64,000 nucleotides of DNA from Citrus sinensis. Lineage: Eukaryota; Streptophyta; Magnoliopsida; Sapindales; Rutaceae. Below the pieces are notes generated by a model. That model had not been told where the DNA came from. It ran no database searches and worked only from the letters and a program-made list of their open reading frames with translations. Made by a program: the position numbers and the translations under genes. The DNA is taken from the NCBI RefSeq assembly GCF_022201045.2, contig NC_068561.1, positions 21,702,501-21,766,500 of the forward strand, written 5' to 3'. Numbering within the stretch: the stretch's first letter is position 1; each line of letters begins with the position of its first letter. Shown piece by piece: positions 52,193 through 62,187 of this stretch.

Positions 52193-53410
52193 TTTTGGCA
52201 GACTGTAACACTCCCACTCTCACTCCGGTCTCTGCCACTTTGCTTCCTGACTCTTGTAATGTTGTTGGCTTTGGGTCGTGTTCGATTTTATAATAGAATG
52301 ATGTCCCACACAAGGCGGGCGGCCGAAACTTAAGTTGTTATTATGATTCTTATTTTTGAATTACGGATTATTATTATTATTATTTGAGTTTACATTTGCA
52401 AATAAACTCGTATTATTAATTAATAAAGTGTTGGCTTCACTGATAATGGAGTCCACTTAAGTAGCTTGACTAGATTTACTCCCAGTGCGAATCGCATGGA
52501 AGTCGCCTTTGTTGGAAGAACTTGTACCTCCCAGTTCGAACGAAGACTTTTAATCTGAGTTGTGGTACGGGTTTAAAGGTGCCTCCCATAATTGAGACCC
52601 TCCCCAAAATACCTTGTGGTTAAGAAAAAAAAAAACTCATATTAAATATTTGAGTTTAGAGGTCAAAAACATTCGCAAGCTCCAATCTTTGGTCTATTAT
52701 TTGATCTAGTGAGTATCAATGTACTCGCTTCAGAATTTCATCACTCTTTATTAATAATGATAAAATTATAAATTAATTAGACAGAGATATGTGGTATTAT
52801 TACGCACACTGTGAGCACCCATTACTTCGAATACTTACATTCGAATGCACCGGATCACACTTACTAATTATGTATTAGAATTTAAAAAATTTCCATACAT
52901 TTTCCCAAAGGAAAAAAAAATCGATACCTAATAAAAGACGATTACCATTATACCATCCAGAATGAGGCAATCAATCCATGTCGGATTTGATTTCAAGATT
53001 GGGCCTATCATGTCTATAGGCCCTTAAAATGATTATGAACTACAGGCCCTTAAAATGATTATATCATGTCTATCACATATGCCAAAAAAAAAACCACAGA
53101 AACTCCGAACTAGTGAGTCGTGTCAGCATCTAAACGGACGACCTGTAGTTCGAAAATTGGCGACTTGTCGTCCGCAAATGGAATCCGTAAAAACGCGCCA
53201 AGTGGTAACGCGTCGGATCAATTTAGGATGTCACTCGTCACACAATTGTAAAACCCCATCGACCCTTGATATACCTCGAAGTTCCAGCCCTAAAAACAAT
53301 TCCGTAAATTCCCCAAAATCCATTTTTCTTAAAAATAATTATATATTCTAGTAGCTCTTGTAGAAAATAATAGAACAAGGCACTCGCCACTCTCTGTCAT
53401 GTCAACACTC
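52193..53410. promoter_or_regulatory. Divergent promoter region between FK and HD2 deacetylase
   Basis: The 1.2-kb gap between two divergently transcribed genes must hold both promoters and leaders. A TTA microsatellite lies at about 52370-52384. A GTTCGAAC motif and A-rich tail at about 52450-52631 are listed separately. The frame at 53055-53351 shows no protein-like features and is probably promoter sequence. Confidence 0.5.
52450..52631 (+). mobile_element. Possible SINE
   Basis: A B-box-like GTTCGAAC lies at about 52536, and an A-rich tail occurs at about 52622-52634, in the order expected of a tRNA-derived SINE. The A box is poor and no target duplication is visible, so this is a low-confidence call. 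Confidence 0.25.
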
Positions 53411-55508
53411 ATGGAGTTCTGGGGTAAATGAATATTCTATGATCACTTGCTTTTTTTTTTTCTTTTTTTTTTTCTATTTTGACTCCATTATCTGTTTGGT
53501 TGCCGAGAAAATGAAGGATCATAATTGAGGTTATGTTTTCACCACTAGAAACCGCTGTTCGTTTTTATTTTTAACAATGTCAATTTCTATTCGACGGAAG
53601 AAAATAATTTTAAATGTTAGATGTTTGGCTGTGGAGAAAATTATCAATTCAGTAATTATTTATTTTTTAATTGTTAATTCTAGTAATTTCTGATTTATTA
53701 TGAAACTGTGTAGTCCGACAGCTTTTAGGTTTTTTTTTTATTAATGCAATATGGTTCCCGGTTGTTTTGTTTGGCACAACAGTAGCTACATGTTATCATA
53801 GATTAAAGGATGATATCTTCATGTATCCCTCAGTTGTTGCCACCATGGCTTTGACTCTTGGATATCTGCCAGCTATTGTGCTTTCTTTTTTGCCTCTTGA
53901 TCTGGTCCTGTCCTTGTGGCTTGTGTAATATCTTGTGGTGTATGTAATGTCCAGGTGTTGAGGTGAAAAGTGGACAACCGCTAAAGATTAATCCGGGTGA
54001 TAACAAAATTGTGCATCTCTCACAGGTTTTAATCCATTGTCTATGAATTTACTTCCTGTTTTTACTGTTCAGGGCTAACTGTTGACACTTTATGGTTTTT
54101 AAATTGCTGCTCTCAGGCTTCTCTTGGTGAGATCAAGAAGGATAAAGGAAGTGAATCTGTATATCTCTATCTGAAGGTTGATGATAAGAAGCTTGTTCTC
54201 GGAACTCTTTCTGCTCAGAAGTTCCCTCAGTTTAGTTTTGATCTGGCTATTGAAAAAGATTTTGAACTGTCTCATAATTGGAAAAATGGGAGTGTCTACT
54301 TCACTGGATATAAACTTCGAACAGAGGGATATCCTTTCCACTCATCCCTTTGCATGCCTTGACATTTATCCATATGTTTGTTAGTCATTGATTAAATTAT
54401 TGAATTTTCTTGGTTTTCATGTTTTTGGCCTCCTTGACTGCTCTTTGTTTTGTTCCCACTACTGATGATGATGATAATTCTGGTGAGTTAGTGCCACAGC
54501 GCTCCTCTTTTATTTTTTATTCGTATATTAACTTTTTCTTGAAAGTAAATGGCCATCCTTGTCTTGTGATTTTCAGACTCTGATGAAGACAAAATGGATA
54601 TTCGGCTTGTTAGTAATGGTAATGATAATGCTCACTTTGAAACTTTTCTTACTAAGAATTAGATTATGTAGATTTTAGAATTTTTTGCGTATTTTTTACC
54701 ACGTAGGGAAACCCGAGTTACAGGCCAAACCTCTTTCTGAAAAGCCCATTGCTGTCGAGCCCAGTGCTTCCACTGCTAAGCAGAATAAGAAGGATGTTAA
54801 ACCCAAACTGAAGGCCGATGGTAGTGATTCTGATGACAGTGATTTGAACACTTCATCCTCTGATGATGATGAGACCAGTGATGATGAGGTACTTTAAATT
54901 TTATGGGCTGAAGTATATATTTATATTCTCAAACTAAAAATTAGGTGGCTTTGGGAAAGGTAATCTTGTGAAATAATTAAGAGGACTTTTAGCCAGTGAA
55001 TATAACTAATCAAAATTGGTTTCCTATATATGTTATTCTATTGCATTAAGACAGTTATGTAGACCATTCAAGAATTTCCACGGTGATGGTTATTATCATT
55101 GTTACTATTACTTCTCAATAAGAAGTGAAACTTGCAATTATTTTAAAAACAGATTTGGGCGTAAAAAAGTGAAAAAGTCGTCCTTGGAAACCAAGGATCA
55201 CCCTGGGAAAAACCTCAAAATATATGATTATTTATAATTAGTTTGTCAGTTTATCTTCAGATACTACAACATTTCAGCTTTACTGTCTATGTTAAGAGAG
55301 GTTTGACCTGATTGGAAGGAAGCCTGTTTTTCTTCTTTTCCTTGCTTTTCTGGCTTCAACTTTATGTTTTAACATGTTGAAGTAGACTTGAATCTGAGAT
55401 AAGTTGCTACATTCAGGGGTTTACATGCCTGCATGTGCTTATGCGGGGATGAATACTTTTTTTTTTTTTTTCCAAATTGTGGGTAAACATAACTTAGTAA
55501 TCTAACTT

Positions 55509-55542
<34 letters not shown>

Positions 55543-57095
55543 CACACACACATACATTAAAAAAGGAACTTTTACTATATTTTTGATGAATCTATCTTAA
55601 TATGTGATATTCTTTACTCATTGAATTCTAATTTGAATTTAAGTAATCCACTGTTTTTCAATTTTATTTATTAATTTACTTTGCATTCCTTGTTGAATTT
55701 TCCAATATTTTACATCCTTTTATCAATACTTGCATTTTCCAAAGAATCTTTCAGCAATAGCTTTATTTTGACATTTTCTAAGAAGAATTACAGGAAATAC
55801 TTGTATCAACTATTTATCTTAACTCTATGCTATCCACCCCGTATACGAGAAGATAATCAATCTAAAGTTTCAATTGGCTTAAATCCGAGAGGGTGCATTT
55901 AATGAATTGGGATTCTGACCAATTTAAAAGCTTCATATATGTAATTCCCTGGGAAAAAAATGAGTGTAAATCTTTATGTTTAGATTTCCTTGAGAAAGAA
56001 TTTCATGCCCTATACCTGAGAAGGGTTAACCTGGCAGAATCCAAATCTCGTTAATCGTGATGGTAGTAGTGATGAGAGTAGTGGAGAGCTTGATGAAAGC
56101 GATGACGACGAAGATGATGAAGGCACTGATGAGAGCGAAAGTGATGATGAAGATGAGGAGACCCCAAAGAAGGTGAGGGCATGAATACCTTTTTTTTATG
56201 GGGCATTTACCTATGTGCATATGGTAGGAAAAAAAAATGTACATATGGTGGTTTATCCAGTTTTATTATGTAACCCCGCAAACAGCATCTACTAACTGTT
56301 GTTGGTTTCTCAAGGCTGAATCAAGCAAGAAGAGACCTGTGGAGTCTGCTTCAAAAACCTATGTTCCTGACAAGAAGGCTAAATTTGTCACACCTCAAAA
56401 GACAGGTGAATTCTTGTCTCCTTTATGGATTTTCTAGAAGTGTTAATTCTCTTGTTTTGTTTAGTGATATATCTATTGTTTATGTTATATTTCTTATTTT
56501 GGACTAGTAAAATGATTGTGGTATTGCCCATCAGTTGTCAGCTGAAAGCTTGATATATTAAAATGCAGAATTTTTTAAGTTAATGACCTTCTCGATCACC
56601 TATTTTTAGAGACTACAATATTGATTAATTATGTTGTATTTCTATCGATTCCTTTGTTGGTTGGCTTCACTGACATTGTGTAAGATAGTCCCAACTGTTA
56701 CTTAAATGTCACTGTTATGCATTGATTAAATGCTGCGATGCAAGCTTTAGCATTAGACATATGCTAAAGTGATAACGAAGGATTTCTGAAGAGTTGATAG
56801 CTGTTTCATGCAGAGGAGAAGAAAGGGGTCAGTCACATTGCAACTCCACACCCCTCAAAGAAGTCTGCTAAGACTCCTGCTAACAATGACCAGACAAAGC
56901 AGCAGCCTCATAAATCAGGCGGTTCATTTCCCTGCAAATCATGCAATAGGTAAATGAGCCGCACAAGGCTTATTGAAATTTGATATTGTTTGAAGCAGCC
57001 CAATTTTCTTACATTATCCTTCTCGTCATAGGTCATTTACCACTGAAGGTGGTTTGCAATCTCATACAAAAGCCAAGCACGGTGCTCCAGCATGA
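53411..57095 (+). CDS. HDT: HD2-type histone deacetylase (HDT)
   Basis: Ten exons: 53411-53423, 53955-54025, 54117-54328, 54460-54482, 54577-54618, 54707-54888, 56038-56172, 56315-56405, 56814-56949, 57032-57095. They give 322 aa. HD2 proteins are plant-specific nucleolar/nuclear deacetylases that repress transcription. Seen: the N-terminal MEFWG box required for repression in this family, conserved His 25 (IVHLSQ) and an Asp near 70, then a long Asp/Glu/Ser-rich acidic region and Lys-rich NLS stretches (SSKKRP, DKKAKF). A C-terminal C2H2 zinc finger follows (CKSCNRSF to HTKAKH). The intron 54329-54459 is of U12 AT-AC type. The first exon codes only for five residues. Which HDT paralog this is I cannot say; the zinc finger fits the HD2A/HD2C group. 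Confidence 0.93.
55508..55551. repeat. Compound TC/AC microsatellite in an HD2 intron
   Basis: About ten TC units are followed by about twelve AC units, in the 1149-bp intron between HD2 exons 6 and 7. Confidence 0.95.
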
Positions 57096-57640
57096 AAGAT
57101 GGCGTTGAAACGGCCTTTTGTGCTTAGGTTACCTTACTGCTTCTCAGGGAGGAATTTCGGGAAAAAAAAAATGGAAATGGATAGTTTAATGTAGGACAGC
57201 AATCTATTATGTGACTATCTAATATTGACTTTGTGGTTCTACGGAGTCTAATAGGAAGATTTGTTCCTGGATTTCTTTTTTATGTTGATACCCGATCACT
57301 TGAATGTTTGGCTAAAATCTAATATCAGCGTATTGGGGTTTCCGTACTTGCTTAGCAGCCGACCCTTTGAAACTATTGTTTTACTTTCGTAGTTCAAGCG
57401 TTTAGGGCGTCTGAATTCAAACTTCAGAGTCTCGGGTACCTCTGGTAACATTTTGCTAACTTTTTAATTCAAGTGTGAAAATTGAAATTTGATTCTGCAC
57501 ATTTTAACTAACCAAGTGGAAACAAATTTTCCAGAGTTATACTGCTGAAAAATCATTTGATAGTACTTTTTGCCTCTTAATTACACAAGATAATTGAGTT
57601 TTATTGATAAACATTGAAATGCATATCAGTTGTCAGCAGC
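57096..57640 (+). other. HD2 3' UTR and convergent intergenic DNA
   Basis: The sequence after the HD2 stop codon is expected to be 3' UTR for roughly 200-300 bp. It then meets the 3' end of the U2AF35 transcription unit coming from the other side. No coding feature is seen. Confidence 0.5.
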
Positions 57641-58982
57641 AGTTCTAAAAGTTCAGTAGGACGCCCAAATATTAAACCGTGATGGAGTTCTACGCCCTAA
57701 ACATAATATTTTGATGGAGCTATAATCGAGAATTCGAGATCCTGCGAGTTCTCAATCCAAATCAGGACGAAATCTTGACTCAACGGAATCATTAAAGAGA
57801 CCTTTAGCATATATGTCCCCACAACAGCACTCTAATAAACTTACATATTGATAAAAGCTTGCATTTAAATAGTCGAAGCAATATTCTTTACGCAGCATAA
57901 TTCAGAACACAATGCTGTATTTAAACAATTCAAAATCCCAAAGATGGCATCTCTCAATTCCCCACGTATCAAACAACAGAACAAGTTCTCTGTGCGGCAA
58001 CATCCGACCTCAGCAGCTAACTTCTTAATTGCGCTATTCTTGTAAGTAGATCCATAGCTTACAATCCTACAAACATGCTCTGCAAACAACGACACCAACC
58101 TGTATACAAATATCATGGTAAGCTGCAGAAAAAAATTGAGGCCTGATCCTGGGAAGCAGGAAACCTGAACCTGCAAAACTTGTAATAAAGGTAAGATCAT
58201 AGCCTTTCAAAAAAAATAATAGAAACTATTCAGATCCCTACCAGAAAAGATTAACTAGGCCTGCAAAAATCAACTGTATCAGACAAAAAGATACCACAAC
58301 TTTTGAGCAGATACGCCACCCCCCCTAATTATTTTTACTTTGATTCGAGCAGTAAGTGGCCGAGAAAAATTTACTTTTGGAGAATTTAGAAGAAGGAATA
58401 CAAAATCTTGCAAAAAAACCTCAGTCAATGACCTAAATTTACCAAAATGTTAGTAGTTTCACAACGAAAGTTCACTCTTTCCATCTTCACTCTTTTGACC
58501 TTTCTATCTAACACTGTCGCACAATATTTAGCTAATATCTTGTAGGGTCGAGGACAACAATTTCTGGAAATCATTGGTACAAAATAGCTGTGGATGATTC
58601 TTTAACTGAAAGAAACATGCACAATGACTTTCGAGGAAAAGAGTTCTTGGAAGGTGGCAATAGATGAATAAAAGCACAATTGTTGAATTTTTTATTTTTA
58701 AGTTAATTCTATTTTATTCTCCTTTTAAATTATAGCAGGGGGAGAATTTTTGTTTTCTTTGGAAAAATAGTTTTACTTTCAACAAGACGACGGTGGTAGA
58801 CCTGTACTCCACCTGCACAGTGGAAATGTGCAATAAGCCATATTTTTTAAATGGCCTATCTAACAACAAAGAAAAGCTGCAATGTTGCATAAACAAGATT
58901 TAAATTTTGCACCAACTAAAATAAAGCATAGGAACAAACCAGAAGAATTCCACTTGAGCCCTTAGTTGTAATCACCACTCTC
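57641..58982 (-). other. Probable U2AF35 3' UTR, possibly spliced
   Basis: On the minus strand after the U2AF35 stop there are acceptor-like sites TTTTGCAG at about 58170 and GTATACAG at about 58100. Less AT-rich transcript-like blocks follow, down to about 57865. This suggests a long 3' UTR with one or more introns. The open frame at 57865-58200 has no known domain. An unrelated non-coding gene is the alternative. Confidence 0.35.
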
Positions 58983-60267
58983 TTAGTGCTGCTGAGGATC
59001 ACTATATTCACCTCCATTTGGAGTAAAGCCATTGCCATCCCTATCATCATCGTTCCTGTCATCATTGTAGCTACTGTTATCAACCTTATTACCAGAATCT
59101 GCCTGCTCCTTTTCCCTGTTCCATTGCTCAATCTTAGCCCTTCTTTCAACACTACTTTCTCTAACTGGACTTCTCCTCCTTGCTCCCGGGCTTCTACTTC
59201 GTCCCCCCCTACGTCCAGGACTTCTGCTTCTAGGCCTCCTGCCTCTGCCATGTAGGCGATGATCCCTGTCATCATCTCTTCTACCAGAACCACGGCCACC
59301 ACCATGTGAACGCTCCTCATAACCACCACGATACTTATGAGGACTACGGCTTCTGCTTCGACTGCGGCTGCGTCTTCTCCTACTTCTGCCAAACAATCGC
59401 CTCCTCAGCTCCCTGAATTGATTCAAAAAAGAGAAAATATTGCATCAACCACTAAGTCACCAACCAATAATTGCAGAAGGGTAAAAATAAATACATGGAA
59501 AGTAGAAACCAACCTGCTAATCTTCTTCAAATGCATAAAGTTACAGTAACCACCTCGATTGCATACATTTTCCTCGTACTGCCTACAAGTAGCTTCCCGA
59601 AAATCCGTGACAGGAGAGAAGTCGACAATGATGGGGCGCCCTAACATATTGAACTAGTCATGTCAAAATTTTATCAAATTATTATCTAAAACACTAGGAG
59701 AAAGAAAAAATTCTCCGACACATATCACACAAAAACAGTATGTTTAAAAAATTTTAATTCATTATTAATTCTACTCAATCAATCATATCAACCTCCTAAC
59801 AGTTGATTAATAAAACTAAAAATAACGACAAAAAAAAAAACTATTGTTATGACATAATAACCTGCATAGAACCTCCCATTGAGATTGCGAAGAGCATTAG
59901 CAGCATGTTCTTCTTCTCTAAACTGAACATACACGTTACCGACCATGTGATCGGCCAAATTGTCACAGATGTTCAAGCTCTCAATCTCGCCGTACTTGCT
60001 TAGTTCCTCGAACAGATCCTCGTAAAAATCCTCGAAGTGATCTTGGATCTTGCGAGGGTCAAGGGCCTGGCCCTGCGGGTCAACGCCGGGAGTGATCATG
60101 TCGGGGCGTTGGTACATGTTGGAGAGGAGGAGTGTGGGGCTGATGCTGGGCTTCGTATGAAGCCGAGAGCATCGATCGCCGTGCCTGCACGCGCCGATCT
60201 TGAAATAGAACGGACAGTTTACTCTGTCCTTTTCGGTTCCGAATATTGAAGCTAAGTGCTCCGCCAT
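58983..60267 (-). CDS. U2AF35: Splicing factor U2AF small subunit (U2AF35)
   Basis: Three exons, 59862-60267, 59514-59640 and 58983-59412, give 320 aa. U2AF35 recognises the AG at 3' splice sites and pairs with U2AF65 to recruit U2 snRNP in the nucleus. Seen in order: the first CCCH finger (Cys 18, 27, 33, His 37); a U2AF-homology RRM (about 45-145; [16 protein letters not shown], then [14 protein letters not shown]); the second CCCH finger (Cys 154, 162, 168, His 172); and a C-terminal Arg/Ser domain ([15 protein letters not shown]), then RRDDDRDH and a polar tail. Length and layout fit plant U2AF35. A CT microsatellite lies in the leader upstream of the start codon. Long overlapping frames in the RS region are artefacts of its repetitive codons. 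Confidence 0.96.
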
Positions 60268-60308
60268 ACTCCCCTCTTTGCTGAGACTCTGATGTGCTCA
60301 ATGATTTT

Positions 60309-60330
60309 GCTCTCTCTCTCTCTCTCTCTC
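60309..60330. repeat. CT microsatellite in the U2AF35 5' leader
   Basis: About eleven CT units lie 42-63 bp upstream of the U2AF35 start codon (GA repeats on the coding strand). GA-rich leaders are common in plant housekeeping genes and may bind GAGA-type factors. Confidence 0.9.
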
Positions 60331-60461
60331 GTTCTCTCTCTGATTTTGTGTGATTAGGGTTTCTAGCGGTCGAACAAATTTTATAATCACGAGATAGAGG
60401 TTGTTGCATTTTATTTAGTAAAATATATATATAAGTAAACTCGAAGAGTTTGAAAACAAGA

Positions 60462-60544
60462 GCAGGTTTGCCCGAGAGGTTAAGGGGGAAGACTTAAGAT
60501 CTTCTGCACATAAGTGCGCGTGGGTTCGAACCCCACAGCCTGCA
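60462..60544 (+). tRNA. tRNA-Leu (anticodon TAA)
   Basis: A full cloverleaf can be drawn. The acceptor is GCAGGTT paired with AGCCTGC (one G-U pair). The anticodon stem-loop is GAAGA-CTTAAGA-TCTTC with TAA at positions 34-36. A long variable arm (TGCAC/GTGC) is typical of Leu, and the T arm is GTGGG-TTCGAAC-CCCAC. There is no intron and no encoded CCA, as expected for a nuclear gene. It lies 194 bp upstream of the divergent U2AF35 start codon. Confidence 0.93.
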
Positions 60545-60554
60545 TGATTAGTAA

Positions 60555-60560
60555 TTTTTT
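60555..60560 (+). terminator. RNA polymerase III terminator
   Basis: A run of six T starts 11 bp after the tRNA-Leu discriminator base, followed by a second T run. This is the standard Pol III stop signal. Confidence 0.8.
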
Positions 60561-62187
60561 CTTTTTAGTTAAATGATGGAAAGTATGTAATTGTTTGTGT
60601 AAAATTTGTTTTCAAAAGATGTGCAATAATGTTTAAAGAAGTCCTAGCATGATACAATGATTTGTTTTAAATTGACCAAAACATTTTCAAAAGCAATTAG
60701 CATTTAAGAAAGAAAAAGAGAGGGAGGTAAAGATGAGATTAGGGGTGGGCATGAGTTGAGTTGAATAAAACTTGTAAAATTTTAATTTTGGGCATTATTA
60801 AATTAGTTGAAATAAAATGAACCCAATCTAATTAAATAAAGATGTTCAACCAAATTCAATCTAACCCTTGAATCATCAAGTTGACTGGGTTGAATGTTAA
60901 ATGTAAAATTAGATAAAGAAAAAAGATATGAAATTTATTAAAATCAATTATAAATCTATTACAACATCGAATTTTCATTCACCTTATAGTATTCCATAAA
61001 GAAAATTAAAAAACCATCCATATTAAAATTAATAAAATTTTGATAATTAGCTTTTAGACATACGTGTTCTACGAAAATAAATAAGCCAATTCAATAATAA
61101 AAGTTAAAAGTATAATAAAAAAATAAGAATGAACAAATAAAAAAAAATTGCTTTAAATGAAATTGAAGTTTGACGGAGTGATTTTAGTTCTAGAATTGGA
61201 GTTTGGAGCAATAGATACGAGAATGAACTAGTTTATTCTACAAAAGAATTTTGTAATTAAGGATTGACATATTATTATTATTATTATTATTATTATTTAT
61301 GTGGGTTGGGTACTTAGATTCAGTTAAATGAGATTATGATAATTAATCCAACCAAACCAAATTATTAATTAGGTTCAAAAAACTTGATCCAATTAATTTA
61401 CAAAAACCCCACTCAATCTCTCAAATTTAAATTGGATTGAATTGAATTTATTAGGTCGGATTGGATTTGTCCACCTCTAATTAGGCCGCCTGGACGACGG
61501 TTGTTTGACGATCTAGCAAGCCAATGGCAACAAAAACAAGAGCGTCTGGTATGAGTGATATCCGGGTATAATATTAAAGGGGAGGAAGAGTGACGTTTGT
61601 TTTCATTTTCAATTATTATTTTGAAATCAAGACCAAATTTTTTTAAAAATAATTTCAAACAAAAATATGTCACGCATCAGAGTACGTGGATCCTGTTTTC
61701 CGCCATCTCAAGAAGCGGCAATGCAACATGCCTGGGGCAACGAAATTAGTTGATAACAACCCTAAACCATTCTTCAAGGGAGATCCAGCCACGGAATTTT
61801 CGGAAAACATTTTCGTGATGCAATGGCTCGAATGAATCCGTATTAGTTTTATTGCCACAACGCAGATCAACTGGCATAATAAGCACTTAAAAGTAAAAAC
61901 TGCCAAAGGAGAGTAATAACTGATAAAAGCCAGAGCTGAAATTCTAATAAGAAAGAAACAATGCCTTAGCACCGCAACTAGATACTCATTTTAATAAAAC
62001 ATGCTCTAGGAAATGGTTCCTCATACAGCAAGGTTCAAGCTCTCAGACAAAAACTGTGTCAAAATTATTGAGGAAATATCTTGGGTCACAAAATGCTAAA
62101 AACCCATAAAAATCCATTTTACATAACTTATTGAAGTAAACCTCCATTGCTCAAATCCAGCACCACACCAGATCAGCATCTCAAACT
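60561..62187. other. Intergenic DNA and enolase 3' UTR
   Basis: AT-rich DNA with a TTA microsatellite at 61270-61298. A less AT-rich block at about 61670-61980 has short minus-strand frames of no recognisable content. The last 150-200 bp before 62188 are expected to be enolase 3' UTR on the minus strand. Confidence 0.5.
61270..61298. repeat. TTA microsatellite
   Basis: About nine to ten ATT/TTA units in intergenic DNA. Confidence 0.9.

Noticed and set aside
53055..53351. Plus-strand 98-codon frame upstream of HD2
   Set aside because: Lies in the divergent promoter, Ser/Lys-rich by composition only, and does not join in frame to the MEFWG exon.
58916..59392. Long overlapping frame (158 codons) in the U2AF35 RS exon
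   Set aside because: It is a second frame of Arg/Ser repeat codons; the correct frame continues the U2AF35 protein with proper splice phase.
61670..61972. Minus-strand 100-codon frame between the tRNA and enolase
   Set aside because: Hydrophobic start by composition only, no domain, no splice partner; left as unresolved intergenic sequence.
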